In this document: positions 49,517 to 59,373 of the stretch, in pieces | Layout: every line of letters starts with the position of its first letter | Numbering within the stretch: the first letter of the stretch is position 1 | NCBI GenBank assembly: GCA_965224225.1 | Contig: CBDCZF010000011.1 | Location: forward strand, 1-64,000 | Direction: 5' to 3' | Length of the DNA: 64,000 nucleotides | From: CAJQQK01 sp965224225 | Lineage (GTDB): Bacteria > Pseudomonadota > Alphaproteobacteria > Rhizobiales > Hyphomicrobiaceae | The notes under the pieces: model-generated | The model's database searches: none | Told to the model about the DNA's origin: nothing | What the model saw: only the letters and a program-made list of their open reading frames with translations | Position numbers and translations under genes: made by a program

Positions 49517-52500
49517 ATGAGCGAAGCGGTTCCAGCCGGTGGCACGGCCAATGGCAAATGGGATTTCTGGATCGACCGCGGCGGCACGTTCACGGATGTC
49601 GTCGCGCGCATGCCGGACGGAACCATTGAAGCACGCAAGGTTCTTTCCGAGAACCCCGAAGCCTATCAAGACGCTGCCCTCGAGGGGATTCGCCGCTTTC
49701 TCGGTGTCGCGACCGATGATCCTATACCCGCTCGGCTGATCAACTCGGTCAAGATGGGAACCACGGTTGCGACCAATGCGCTGCTCGAGCGCAAGGGTGA
49801 TCCGACGCTGCTGGTGATTACCAAGGGCCTCAAGGACCAGCTCGAAATCGGCTACCAGGAACGCCCGGATATCTTCGCCAAGGAGATCATAAAGCCGGAA
49901 ATGCTCTATTCGCGCGTCGTCGAGGCGAACGAGCGGGTTCTGGCCGACGGTACGGTCGAGACACCGGTCGATCTTGCAGCCCTGCGCGGTGAACTCGAAG
50001 CGGCACTGGCAGCTGGTATCAAGTCGATCGCGATCGTGCTGATGCATGCCTTCGCCTTCCCGGAGCATGAGCGCCAGGTCGGCGCGCTCGCTCAGGAGAT
50101 CGGCTTCGAGCAGGTCTCGATCAGCCACGAGGTCTCACCGCTGATCAAGATCGTCGGGCGCGGTGACACGACCGTCGCCGATGCCTACCTGTCGCCGATC
50201 CTGTCGCGATACGTCGAAAGGGTCACGCAGGCGCTGTCAACGGACGATGCCGGCGAGCATCCGCAGGTAATGTTCATGGCCTCATCCGGCGGCCTCAAGG
50301 CGGCCGAGCTGTTCAAGGGCCGCGATGCCATTCTGTCAGGACCGGCCGGCGGTATCGTCGGCATGGCAGAATCGGCCAAGCAGGCCGGCTTCGAGAAGGT
50401 GATCGGCTTCGACATGGGCGGCACGTCGACGGACGTATCGCATTATGCCGGCGAATACGAACGCGCGTTCGAGACGCAGGTGGCCGGTGTCCGGATGCGC
50501 GTGCCGATGATGCGCATCCACACGGTGGCGGCCGGTGGCGGCTCGATCCTGTTCTATGACGGCGCCCGCTTCCGGGTCGGGCCGGAAAGTGCCGGCGCCA
50601 ATCCGGGGCCCAAATGCTATCGCCGCGGCGGGCCGCTGACGGTGACCGACGCCAACCTGATGCTCGGCAAGCTCAAGCCCTCGTTCTTCCCGAAGATCTT
50701 CGGGCCGAGCCACGACGAACCGCTCGACGTCGAGGCGGTGCATCAGGCCTTTGCCGATCTCGCGGCCGAGATCGGCGACGGGCGCGGCGCGGAAGAGGTG
50801 GCCGACGGCTTCGTGCGTATCGCCGTCGAGAACATGGCCAATGCCATCAAGAAGATCTCGGTGCAGCGCGGCTACGACGTTACCGAATACACGCTCAACT
50901 GTTTCGGCTCGGCCGGCGGTCAGCATGCCTGCCTGATTGCCGATACGCTCGGCATGGAAACGGTGATGATCCATCCGTTGTCGGGCCTGCTGTCGGCTTA
51001 CGGCATGGGGCTTGCCGATTTGCGCGCGAGCCGCGAACGTTCGGTCGAAGCAGAACTCAACGCCGACACCATGCGCCGGGTCGAGGATTTCGGCTTCGAG
51101 ATGACCAACGAAGCGGTTGACGAGATCACCGACCAGGGCGTTGCGCCTGAAGACGTCGCGACGACGACCTGGCTGCATTTGCGCTACGAGGGCACCGACA
51201 ATGCATTGCCGGTCCTGCTCGATGAACCGGACATCATGCGCCGTGATTTCGAGACGCAGCACCGCCAGCGTTACGGCTTCATTTCGCCGGAAAAGAAGGT
51301 ATTTGCCTCAGCCATCGAAGTCGAAGCTGCAGGTGGCGGTGCCAGTATTGCGAGTTCCGATGGCGGTGCCGCCGTCGAAGAGCGCGAGATGCCGGCGACC
51401 GACGAGCGGGTACGGTTCTTCTCGAACCGAGAGTGGCATAACGGGCCGGTTTATACGCGTGCGCAGCTTTTCGTTGGCGCGACGGTTACGGGACCGGCGC
51501 TGATCATCGAGCCGCATCAGACCGTGGTCGTCGAGCCGGGCTGGCGCCTCGACGTGACCGGCGACGACAATCTCGTCATGCGCCGCATCACGCCGCGCCA
51601 ACGCGAGATTCTCGGCGAGGCGGCGGACCCGGTGCTGCTCGAGGTGTTCAATAATCTCTTCATGTCGATCGCCGAGCAGATGGGAGAATCGCTGCGTAAC
51701 ACGGCGCAGTCGGTCAACATCAAGGAGCGCCTCGATTTTTCCTGTGCTGTGTTCGATACCCAGGGACAACTGGTCGCCAACGCGCCGCATATGCCGGTGC
51801 ATCTGGGCTCGATGGACAAGTCGGTCGAGACGATTGCCAGGCTTCGGGCCGGCACGATGAAGCCCGGCGATACGTTCATGCTGAACGCGCCCTACAACGG
51901 CGGCACGCATCTGCCGGACATCACGGTGATTACGCCGGTGTTCGACAAGACGGGCGAGATCCTGTTCTACGTTGCAAGCCGCGGCCATCACGAAGACATC
52001 GGTGGTCTGACGCCAGGCTCCGCCAGCCCGCGCGCGACGCACATCGAGGAAGAGGGCGTTTATATCGACAACTTCAAGATGGTCGATGACGGCGTGTTTC
52101 TCGAAGCGGAGACCTACAAGCTGCTGACCGAAGCACCGTGGCCGGCGCGCTCACCGAACAAGAATATCGCCGACCTCAAGGCCCATGTCGCAGCCAACGC
52201 CAAGGGGGTCAGCGAACTCGAGAAGATGGTCGACCACTTCGGTCTCGACGTGGTCAAGGCCTACATGAGCCACGTTCAGGACAACGCCGAGGAAAGCGTG
52301 CGCAGGCTGCTCTCCAAGCTGCCTGACGGTCAGTTCCGCGTCGAGATGGACCAGGGCAGTCACGTCGAGGTCAAGATCACGGTCGACCAGGCGGCGCGAA
52401 CGGCAACCGTTGATTTCACGGGCACGAGCCCGACGCAGCCGAACAACTACAACGCGCCGCGGCCGGTGACGCGGGCGGCCGTGCTCTACGTCTTCCGGGT

Positions 52501-53155
52501 GATGGTCGATGAGCCGATCCCGATGAACGCCGGCTGCCTGAAGCCGATCGAGATCGTGGTGCCGGACAACTCGATGCTGAGCCCGGAATATCCGGCCGCC
52601 GTGATCGCCGGCAATGTCGAGACCAGCCAGATCGTGACCAACTGCCTGTTCGGCGCGCTGAAAGCGATGGGCCCGAGCCAGGGCACGATGAACAACCTGA
52701 TATTCGGCGACGACGTTTATCAGTACTACGAGACGATCTGCTCGGGCTCACCCGCAGGTCCGGGCTTCAACGGGACGAGTGCGGTGCACGTGCACATGAC
52801 CAACACGCGGCTGACCGATCCTGAGATCCTGGAACTCAGATACCCGGTCGTGCTCGAGGAATTCTCAATCCGCCGCGGTTCGGGCGGCAAGGGCAAGTGG
52901 ACAGCCGGTGACGGCATCCACCGCTGCATCCGCTTCCTGCGTGAGATGACCCTGACGCTGCTGACGAGCTACCGCAACGTCCAGCCCTACGGCCTCGAAG
53001 GCGGCGAACCCGGAGAGTGCGGCCGAAACTGGGCCAGGCGATTGGATGGGACGATGGAACGTCTCGAGGGTTGCGATGAAACCATCCTCAAGGTCGGCGA
53101 GGCGGTCGTGCTGGAGACGCCGACAGGCGGTGGGTATGGTCGGCCTGAGAGTTAG
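49517..53155 (+). CDS. 5-oxoprolinase (HyuA-HyuB fusion), ATP-dependent
   Basis: A 1212 aa cytoplasmic enzyme that opens 5-oxoproline to glutamate using ATP. The N-terminal HyuA half has WDFWIDRGGTFTDVVARMPD (ATP-fold), SGPAGGIVGMAESAKQAG and VIGFDMGGTSTDVSHYAG. The C-terminal HyuB half (from about 690) has ERLDFSCAVFDTQGQLVANA, LNAPYNGGTHLPDITVITPV and ASRGHHEDIGGLTPGS, and ends VVLETPTGGGYG. Length matches the single-chain oxoprolinases. Other members act on hydantoins, so N-substituted substrates remain possible. A separate, monocistronic gene. Confidence 0.93.
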   Translation: MSEAVPAGGTANGKWDFWIDRGGTFTDVVARMPDGTIEARKVLSENPEAYQDAALEGIRRFLGVATDDPIPARLINSVKMGTTVATNALLERKGDPTLLVITKGLKDQLEIGYQERPDIFAKEIIKPEMLYSRVVEANERVLADGTVETPVDLAALRGELEAALAAGIKSIAIVLMHAFAFPEHERQVGALAQEIGFEQVSISHEVSPLIKIVGRGDTTVADAYLSPILSRYVERVTQALSTDDAGEHPQVMFMASSGGLKAAELFKGRDAILSGPAGGIVGMAESAKQAGFEKVIGFDMGGTSTDVSHYAGEYERAFETQVAGVRMRVPMMRIHTVAAGGGSILFYDGARFRVGPESAGANPGPKCYRRGGPLTVTDANLMLGKLKPSFFPKIFGPSHDEPLDVEAVHQAFADLAAEIGDGRGAEEVADGFVRIAVENMANAIKKISVQRGYDVTEYTLNCFGSAGGQHACLIADTLGMETVMIHPLSGLLSAYGMGLADLRASRERSVEAELNADTMRRVEDFGFEMTNEAVDEITDQGVAPEDVATTTWLHLRYEGTDNALPVLLDEPDIMRRDFETQHRQRYGFISPEKKVFASAIEVEAAGGGASIASSDGGAAVEEREMPATDERVRFFSNREWHNGPVYTRAQLFVGATVTGPALIIEPHQTVVVEPGWRLDVTGDDNLVMRRITPRQREILGEAADPVLLEVFNNLFMSIAEQMGESLRNTAQSVNIKERLDFSCAVFDTQGQLVANAPHMPVHLGSMDKSVETIARLRAGTMKPGDTFMLNAPYNGGTHLPDITVITPVFDKTGEILFYVASRGHHEDIGGLTPGSASPRATHIEEEGVYIDNFKMVDDGVFLEAETYKLLTEAPWPARSPNKNIADLKAHVAANAKGVSELEKMVDHFGLDVVKAYMSHVQDNAEESVRRLLSKLPDGQFRVEMDQGSHVEVKITVDQAARTATVDFTGTSPTQPNNYNAPRPVTRAAVLYVFRVMVDEPIPMNAGCLKPIEIVVPDNSMLSPEYPAAVIAGNVETSQIVTNCLFGALKAMGPSQGTMNNLIFGDDVYQYYETICSGSPAGPGFNGTSAVHVHMTNTRLTDPEILELRYPVVLEEFSIRRGSGGKGKWTAGDGIHRCIRFLREMTLTLLTSYRNVQPYGLEGGEPGECGRNWARRLDGTMERLEGCDETILKVGEAVVLETPTGGGYGRPES

Positions 53156-53183
53156 AGCGCCGGGCGATAAATGTGGTGAGCTG

Positions 53184-54446
53184 TCATCCTGGCTTTCGTG
53201 CAAACAGCGCGACGATGAAGGCCGCCGCGCCGAAGCCTGCGAACACCTGCAGCGACAACGAATAGTCGCCGGTCCAGTCGCGCAATACGCCGGAGATCAA
53301 TGGCCCCGAGGCCTGCGCGATGACCTGCACGGACAGCGCAACGCCGCGGATCGCACCGTAGCTCTTGCGCCCGAAGAAGTCGGCCCAGACGATCGGCAGC
53401 ACGGTGAGCATGCCGCCAATTCCGAAGCCGAACAGGGCTGCTGACAGATAGGCCTCCCAGTCGGTTGTGAGCGCCTCCATCAGGTATACGGCTGCGACCA
53501 GGAATGCCGCGGTCACGACCAGTGCGATGCGTACGCCGATGCGCCTGACAAGCATGCCGAACAGCAAACCGGCAATGCCTGAGAAGAGCGAGAAGGTGCT
53601 GACCACGAAGGCGGCCGTGGTCGGCGCGATGCCGCGCTCGATCAGGAACGGTGCTTGGTGCAGGCTGACGCCCGCCTGCACGGGATAGACGAGCGCGGTG
53701 AAAACGACCAGCAGCCAGAAAGCGGGTGTGCGCATCGCCTCTGCGCGCGTGTAGGTCGGCTCGATGATTTGTTGTTTGTCGGCTTGGTGCTTTGCACCCG
53801 GTCGTCGGGATACACCGTCTGGTAGCAGCCCGATATCCTCGGGCCGCCGCACGACGAACAGCCAAACCGGCGCCAGCCCGACGATCAGCACCGTCGTCCC
53901 GACCGCCAGCCAGCCCTCGCGCCAGCCGGCATTGGAAATTGCATACTGGGCGATCAGCGGCATCGCCACGAGCCCCGCCATCATCGACAGATTGGCCAAG
54001 GCCGTAGCAATTGCGCGGTAGCTCAGAAACCAGTTGTTGACGGCGCCGTAGATGCCCAATTCGTAGGGGCTTGCAAAGCAAGTCCGGCCAATACAGAAGG
54101 CGACGTAGAAATAGATGAGTGACGGGGTGAAGGCCAAGGCGGCGGTCGCGAACGCCGTCAGGATCACCGCACCGGTCAGCATCGCCCAGGCACCATGCCG
54201 GTCGAGCAGAGGCCCGAGCATCGGCGACAAAACCGCTGCTAGGATACCGCCAAGCGAGACGGCACCGGAGATCGCCGTGCGCGACCAGCCGAATTCCGAG
54301 GTCATTGGCTCGACGAAGATCGACAAGGTCGCGACCGCCGGTCCCTGCCGCGAGAAGCCGGCACAGCACACGGCGAACAACACGAACCAGCCGTAGAAGA
54401 ACGGCAGACGCTCGGACAAGCCGCGGGCAAGTTGTCTGGTGCTCAT
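53184..54446 (-). CDS. MFS transporter (monocarboxylate-type)
   Basis: A 420 aa, twelve-helix major facilitator. The N-terminus FFYGWFVLFAVCCAGFSRQG and FVEPMTSEFGWSRTAISGAV are typical of the oxalate/formate-monocarboxylate branch. PMLGPLLDRHGAWAM contains the loop 2-3 acidic/arginine motif (D-R-G-like). The second half has the repeated LFGMLVRRIGVR. It is likely a proton-coupled carboxylate carrier. It is convergent with the oxoprolinase, and its role there is not proven. Confidence 0.9.
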   Translation of the reverse strand: MSTRQLARGLSERLPFFYGWFVLFAVCCAGFSRQGPAVATLSIFVEPMTSEFGWSRTAISGAVSLGGILAAVLSPMLGPLLDRHGAWAMLTGAVILTAFATAALAFTPSLIYFYVAFCIGRTCFASPYELGIYGAVNNWFLSYRAIATALANLSMMAGLVAMPLIAQYAISNAGWREGWLAVGTTVLIVGLAPVWLFVVRRPEDIGLLPDGVSRRPGAKHQADKQQIIEPTYTRAEAMRTPAFWLLVVFTALVYPVQAGVSLHQAPFLIERGIAPTTAAFVVSTFSLFSGIAGLLFGMLVRRIGVRIALVVTAAFLVAAVYLMEALTTDWEAYLSAALFGFGIGGMLTVLPIVWADFFGRKSYGAIRGVALSVQVIAQASGPLISGVLRDWTGDYSLSLQVFAGFGAAAFIVALFARKPG

Positions 54447-54529
54447 AGACGAGCTTCCGCCGTCAGTGTGTGCGTCTCTAGATGTGCTACCACTCCGGCA
54501 TCCTCGCGCAGGCGAAGTGGTGTGCGGGC

Positions 54530-54705
54530 AAAGTTTGTATGGCCGAAGCCACGACCACAGTCGTCATCCCCACGCAGGTGGGGACCCAAGTGACCCTCCA
54601 CTTTCTCAGTGCCGGCGGATGGTCGCTTAGGTTCCCCGCCTGCGCGGGAATGACACTGAGTTTGGGGGTTCGCTGGGAATCAACTGTCCAGGTCCACAAC
54701 ACTGG
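54530..54705. repeat. Dispersed palindromic repeat, copy B
   Basis: The hairpin arms start with GTCATCCCC at 54563 and end with GGGAATGAC at 54654. The loop and flanks match copy C on the other strand almost base for base: AAAGTTTG and AAGCCACGACCACAG on the left, and GGGAATCAACTGTCCAGGTCC on the right. It fills the 307-base gap 54447-54753 between the MFS and crotonase genes; the rest of that gap shows nothing. A partial sub-unit CATCCTCGCGCAGGCG lies at about 54499. Confidence 0.8.
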
Positions 54706-54753
54706 CGCATTCGGTCTATAAGGTGGTATCGCGCAAACGAAGAGGGCGCACGA

Positions 54754-55548
54754 TCAACGCCCCTTGAACACCGGCTTGCGCTTTTCGTTGAATGCCCGGA
54801 CACCCTCCAGGCGGTCCTCGGTTGGTACCGTCATGTTGTAGGCTTCGATCTCGAAGGCGTAGCCGGAATTGCGATCAAGTTCGGTTGCTTTCTCCAATGA
54901 CTTCTTGGCCTGGCGGACGCCGATCGGCGCGTTCGAAGCAATCACGCGCGCCGTTGCAATCGTCTCGTCCAGGAGCTTATCGGGTGCCACGACCTTATTG
55001 GCGATGCCCCATTCCAACGCCTGGGCGGCGTCGAGCGGTATGCCGGTCAGCACGATTTCCTTGGCGCGACGGATACCGGCTGCGCGTGGCAGGTTCTGTG
55101 GACCGGCTGCTCCTGGCATGATTCCGCGCGTGACTTCGGGAAGTGCAAACCGCGCCTTCTCGGAGGCATAGATAAAATCGCAGGCAAGCGCGATTTCGAA
55201 GCCGCCGCCGAATGCGACACCGTTGACGGCTGCGATGATCGGTACTGAACAGGCAAACATCGCGCGGATCATCTGTTCGACGATTGCGTGCTGGCGCTTC
55301 CAGGTCTGTTCCGACATGCCGTCACGCTCTTTGAGGTCGGCGCCGGAGCAGAACCCGCGGTCGCCGCGGCCGGTCAGGATGATGCAGTTGGTCTGATCGG
55401 GCTCCAGATAGAACGCCTGGAAGATGTCGCGCAGCTCCATCATCATCTGCGTGTTCATGGCGTTGAGCGCATGCGGGCGGTTCATGACGATGACTGTGAT
55501 CTTCGGGTCATGATGCTCGATCTCGAGCATTTCGTAGGTCTCGGGCAT
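54754..55548 (-). CDS. Enoyl-CoA hydratase/isomerase family protein
   Basis: A 264 aa crotonase. The oxyanion-hole segments are DRGFCSGADLKERDG and NGVAFGGGFEIALACDFIYA. LPEVTRGIMPGAAGPQNLPR contains the usual Glu (PEV) and the substrate-facing loop. The C-terminus RAFNEKRKPVFKGR is typical. It probably hydrates or isomerises a short acyl-CoA. It is divergent from the CaiB-type gene, and both may act on the same acyl-CoA route; this is inference from position. Confidence 0.92.
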   Translation of the reverse strand: MPETYEMLEIEHHDPKITVIVMNRPHALNAMNTQMMMELRDIFQAFYLEPDQTNCIILTGRGDRGFCSGADLKERDGMSEQTWKRQHAIVEQMIRAMFACSVPIIAAVNGVAFGGGFEIALACDFIYASEKARFALPEVTRGIMPGAAGPQNLPRAAGIRRAKEIVLTGIPLDAAQALEWGIANKVVAPDKLLDETIATARVIASNAPIGVRQAKKSLEKATELDRNSGYAFEIEAYNMTVPTEDRLEGVRAFNEKRKPVFKGR

Positions 55549-55715
55549 GCGGGGTCTCCTGGCTCATCGGCGGGCGGACAGCTCGTGGTGATCACCGCTA
55601 CCATCTCGCCTTGCGCGGCATGATCAGCATCTCGATATCGCCCAGCCAACCCCTTTGAATGTCTCGCGGTGTCCATCATTGCTAGCCCTGATTTCGACAT
55701 TTGGAGCCAGCCGTC

Positions 55716-56852
55716 ATGGACCATCATCTGCCGCTTTCCGGCTACAAGATCATCGAACTTGGCCACAGCGTGGCGGCGCCCTATGCCGGGCTGTTGCTCG
55801 CTGAACTCGGTGCCGAGGTGATCAAGATCGAGCGGCCTGGGGTGGGCGATGATTGCCGCGCATGGGGGCCACCGTTCAAGGACGGCATGAGTGCTACCTT
55901 CCGGGGTCTCAACCGCAATAAGAAATCGATGCAGGTCGATCTCAAGTCGCCCCAGGGCATTGCCCTGGTCAAGGAACTGGCAGGCCAGGCTGATGGCTTC
56001 ATCCAGAACATGAAACCGGGTCTGGTCGATCAGCTGGGGATCGGGCCCGAACAGCTTTGCGCGCTCAATGACCGGCTGGTCTATGCCTCGATCCACGCCT
56101 TCGGCAACACCGGCCCGCTTGCGCAGCGGCCGGGATACGATCCGCTGATGCAGGCTTTCGGCGGTGTTATGAGTACACAGGGCGAGCCCGACCGGCCGCC
56201 GGTCCGGGTCGGCACCTCGATCATCGACATGGGCACCGGTATGTGGGCCGTGATTGCCATGCTGGCCGGCCTCTTGCGGCGCGAAAAGACCGGCAAGGGC
56301 GGCATCGTCGACTCGTCTCTTTACGAGACGGCGCTCGGCTGGATGGTATATTTCCTGCCCGCGTTTGCGCTATCAGGCAAGCTGCCGGCCAAGTCGGGCT
56401 CGGGCGTGTCGATGATCTCGCCCTATCAGGCGATGCGCACCGCCGACAGCGAACTGGTCATGGCGGCCGGCAACGACAACCTGTTCGCAAAGCTGTGCAC
56501 CGTGCTCGGCCATCCCGAATGGATCGAGGATCCGCGCTTCGTGACCAACGGCGATCGTGTCGTCAACAAGCCGGAATTGATCGCTCTGATCGAAGGCGAA
56601 ACGACCAAGCACACGACGGCGCACTGGATCGAGGTCCTCGACAAGGCCGGCATTCCGAACGCGCCGGTGCAGACGCTCGACCAGGTCGCCAGCCATCCTC
56701 AGACCGAGGCGCTCGACATATTACGTCGGGATGAACAGGGAACGGCAAGCTTCTTCGGGCTACCGATTTCGTTCGACGGCAGGCGGCCGGACCGCAACGA
56801 GCCGCCGCCGGCACTCGGTGAGCACGACGAAGAGATTATGGCGAAGGGTTAG
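55716..56852 (+). CDS. CaiB/BaiF family type III CoA-transferase
   Basis: A 378 aa family III CoA-transferase. LPLSGYKIIELGHSVAAPYA and LLLAELGAEVIKIERPGVGD are the N-terminal CoA-binding motifs. FRGLNRNKKSMQVDLKSPQG and VRVGTSIIDMGTGMWAVIAM hold the catalytic aspartate region (IIDMGTGM). ALLDSSLYETAL-like SSLYETALGWM follows. It moves CoA between acids such as carnitine, oxalate, succinate or bile acids; the exact acid is not visible. ATG 55716 is used; a TTG five codons earlier is the longer option. Confidence 0.92.
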   Translation: MDHHLPLSGYKIIELGHSVAAPYAGLLLAELGAEVIKIERPGVGDDCRAWGPPFKDGMSATFRGLNRNKKSMQVDLKSPQGIALVKELAGQADGFIQNMKPGLVDQLGIGPEQLCALNDRLVYASIHAFGNTGPLAQRPGYDPLMQAFGGVMSTQGEPDRPPVRVGTSIIDMGTGMWAVIAMLAGLLRREKTGKGGIVDSSLYETALGWMVYFLPAFALSGKLPAKSGSGVSMISPYQAMRTADSELVMAAGNDNLFAKLCTVLGHPEWIEDPRFVTNGDRVVNKPELIALIEGETTKHTTAHWIEVLDKAGIPNAPVQTLDQVASHPQTEALDILRRDEQGTASFFGLPISFDGRRPDRNEPPPALGEHDEEIMAKG

Positions 56853-56884
56853 GTTGATTCGGATCGGCAATTGTAACTCGGCAA

Positions 56885-57180
56885 GTGATCTGGACCGTAC
56901 CTTTCATTCCCAACAAACCGCCAATCTCAGCGTCATTCCCGCGGAGGTGCAATGCTGTCCGGTTAATTACTCCGCAAGGCGATAGATGACCTTGATCGAC
57001 AAGAGAAATTCTACGTTCGGAACGCGAAATACGCTGGATTGCCAATTCACACTCCGTCATTCCCGCGTAGGTGGGAACCCAAGCGACCATCCGCCGGCAC
57101 AGAGAAAACGGAGAATCGCTTGGGTCCCCACCTACGTGGGGATGACGACTGTGGTTGTGGCTTAGGCGTGCAAACTTTGC
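56885..57180. repeat. Dispersed palindromic repeat, copy C with an adjoining partial copy D
   Basis: Copy C: 31-base arms at 57056-57086 and 57116-57146 pair with few mismatches, with a flank to 57180 that is the reverse complement of copy B's left flank. Copy D: 56885-56949 has the same outer box (GTGATCTGGACC) and the beginning of the arm (GTCATTCCCGCGGAGG), then breaks off. About 106 unrelated bases separate D and C, so an element was interrupted or two copies sit side by side. The whole gap 56853-57298 holds no gene. Confidence 0.8.
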
Positions 57181-57298
57181 CCGGATAGTGGTGTGCACAG
57201 GAAGAGCCCAAGCGGTTGGCCGCTTGGGCACGGCATGCTGAAAATCACTTGGGTTTCCTGCGCGTGGATCCGCAAATGGACCCACGCCCGATCCGACA

Positions 57299-58309
57299 TC
57301 ACCCCAAGGTCCGCCCGATGTCCAGGAACCGATCATGTCGCTGCTTGCGGATTTCGTCGGGCGACTGGCCGTCGAACTCCTTGAGCGCATCGCCAATTGC
57401 TTTGCCGGTTGCCTCGATCGTGGTTGCCGGGTCGCGGTGGGCGCCGCCGACGGGTTCGGGGATGATGGTGTCAATCACCTTCATCTGGTGGAGATCCTGG
57501 GCGGTGATCTTCATGTTGGTCGCCGCATCAATTGCACGAGCCGAATCGCGCCAGAGGATCGAGGCGGCAGCCTCCGGTGAAGCAACGGTGTAGATCGCGT
57601 GCTCCAGCATGAGAACGCGGTTGGCCGACGCAATCGCAACGGCACCGCCCGAGCCGCCTTCGCCGACCACTACCGAAATCAGCGGCACGCCGAGTGCCAG
57701 ACAGGCATCCGTCGAGCGTGCGATCGCCTCGGCCTGGCCGCGCTCTTCGGCTCCGATGCCCGGATAGGCGCCGGCGGTGTCGACGATGGTGATGACCGGC
57801 ATCGAGAATCGGTCGGCCATTTCCATCAATCGGATCGCTTTGCGGTAGCCTTCGGGCCGCGCCATGCCGAAGTTGTGCTTGATGCGGCTTTCGGTATCGG
57901 AGCCCTTCTCGTGGCCAATGATCATCACGGAGCGGCCCGCGAAACGGCCCATGCCGCCGATGATCGCGTAGTCCTCGGCGAAATAGCGGTCGCCGGCGAG
58001 CGGCGTGAAGTCGTCGATCAGGACGTCGACGTAGGCCATCGAGTGGGGCCGGTCGGGATGGCGGGCGACCTGGGTCTTCTGCCACGGCGTGAGCTTGGCG
58101 TAGGTGTCGGCCAGCGCCTGCTCGGCCTTTTGCTGCAGGGTCGTGATCTCGTCCGAGATCGATACCGAATCTTCACCGCTCGAAAGCGTCTCGAGTTCGG
58201 CAACCTTGCTTTCGAGTTCGGCGATTGGTTTCTCGAAATCGAGGTAGGTACGGATGGTTTGGGGAGGCAAGTCGGATCCAATTCGCTGGCGTGGCAATTC
58301 GGCCTTCAT
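57299..58309 (-). CDS. accA: Acetyl-CoA carboxylase carboxyltransferase subunit alpha
   Basis: A 336 aa subunit that, with AccD, carries carboxylate from biotin to acetyl-CoA, the first step of fatty-acid synthesis. RTYLDFEKPIAELESKVAEL is the classic N-terminus. YIGG-like IGGMGRFAGRSVMIIGHEKG, GMARPEGYRKAIRLM, and GEGGSGGAVAIASANRVLML are the carboxyltransferase motifs. Start MKAELPRQ at 58309 gives a length close to the family norm; the frame extends into xerD but this is not used. Confidence 0.97.
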   Translation of the reverse strand: MKAELPRQRIGSDLPPQTIRTYLDFEKPIAELESKVAELETLSSGEDSVSISDEITTLQQKAEQALADTYAKLTPWQKTQVARHPDRPHSMAYVDVLIDDFTPLAGDRYFAEDYAIIGGMGRFAGRSVMIIGHEKGSDTESRIKHNFGMARPEGYRKAIRLMEMADRFSMPVITIVDTAGAYPGIGAEERGQAEAIARSTDACLALGVPLISVVVGEGGSGGAVAIASANRVLMLEHAIYTVASPEAAASILWRDSARAIDAATNMKITAQDLHQMKVIDTIIPEPVGGAHRDPATTIEATGKAIGDALKEFDGQSPDEIRKQRHDRFLDIGRTLG

Positions 58310-58349
58310 ATAGGTATGTCGATGGGGTGCTGGCAACACGCACGTCGGC

Positions 58350-59306
58350 TCAGCTGCCACTTGCGGCGCGGGCCAGCGGGTGATGTTGGTGGACAAGTCG
58401 CTTGAGGCGCTCTTCAAGAACGTGGGTGTAGATTTCGGTGGTCGAAATATCGGCATGGCCGAGCAGTTGCTGGACGGCGCGCAGATCGGCGCCCCGATCG
58501 AGGAGATGGCTCGCGAAGGCATGGCGCAGCACGTGCGGGCTGACGCGCTCCGGCGCGATTCCGGCCAGTTCGGCCAATTCCTTGAGGTCCTGGGCAAAGC
58601 GCTGGCGGGTCAGATGACCCTGGACGCCGGAGGAGGGGAAGAGCCATTTGCTCTGGGTCGCGCGCCGTGACGATGGTTCGCGCACACCTGCGGCATCGAG
58701 CCCCAGGTAACGGTTCAGAGCCTCTCGGGCCGGCGTATTGAGCGGTACCTGGCGTTCGCGGCCGCCCTTGCCCTTGATGGTGAGTAGGCGGGTGTCGCCC
58801 TTGAGCACACTGCGCGGCAGGGAGACGAGTTCGGTAACGCGCATGCCGGTGGCATAGAGCAGTTCGATTAAGCAGTGCAAACGAATGGCACGGGCCTGCT
58901 CTTTGCCGGCTGTCGCTGCAATCTGGCCGGCCGCTGCCGCCATCAAACGGTCGACCTCGGCGACGCTCAGTGTCTTGGGCAGCGCGCGTTCCTTTTTCGG
59001 CCCGGCGATCGCAAAGGCAGGGTTTTCCGCGATGATGCCTTCCGCGACCAGGAATTTCATGAACTGACGAATGGCGGAGAGCCGCCGGGCACGGGTCGCG
59101 GGGCCAAGACCCTGGTCGCTCAGTGAGCGCAAATATCCGGTGATATCGCCGGGTTCGACAGCCAATAACGGGCGCTCTAGCTGGCCCAGAAAGCTCAGAA
59201 AGTCAGTAAGATCGCGCGTGTAGCCCTCGACCGTATTGGCTGCAACACCGCGCTCGGCGGTGATCGTTTCGATGAACGATGCCAAATGCTGGTGCTCGGC
59301 GCCCAT
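58350..59306 (-). CDS. xerD: Site-specific tyrosine recombinase XerD
   Basis: A 318 aa recombinase that resolves chromosome dimers at dif with XerC. The N-terminal SAM-like core-binding domain (VAANTVEGYTRDLTDFLSFL) is followed by the catalytic domain. Active residues are Arg156 (TGMRVTE), Lys180 (TIKGKGGRER), His258 and Arg261 (PHVLRHAFASHLL), His284 (LGHADIST) and Tyr293 (TEIYTHV). Downstream accA order is typical for Hyphomicrobiales. XerD rather than XerC is preferred by context. Confidence 0.94.
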   Translation of the reverse strand: MGAEHQHLASFIETITAERGVAANTVEGYTRDLTDFLSFLGQLERPLLAVEPGDITGYLRSLSDQGLGPATRARRLSAIRQFMKFLVAEGIIAENPAFAIAGPKKERALPKTLSVAEVDRLMAAAAGQIAATAGKEQARAIRLHCLIELLYATGMRVTELVSLPRSVLKGDTRLLTIKGKGGRERQVPLNTPAREALNRYLGLDAAGVREPSSRRATQSKWLFPSSGVQGHLTRQRFAQDLKELAELAGIAPERVSPHVLRHAFASHLLDRGADLRAVQQLLGHADISTTEIYTHVLEERLKRLVHQHHPLARAASGS

Positions 59307-59373
59307 GCCGGGTCTCGCGAATCAGTTCAGTTGGCCAGATCGTATCTGATTTGTAACCACCGTTCCTCTTGTC

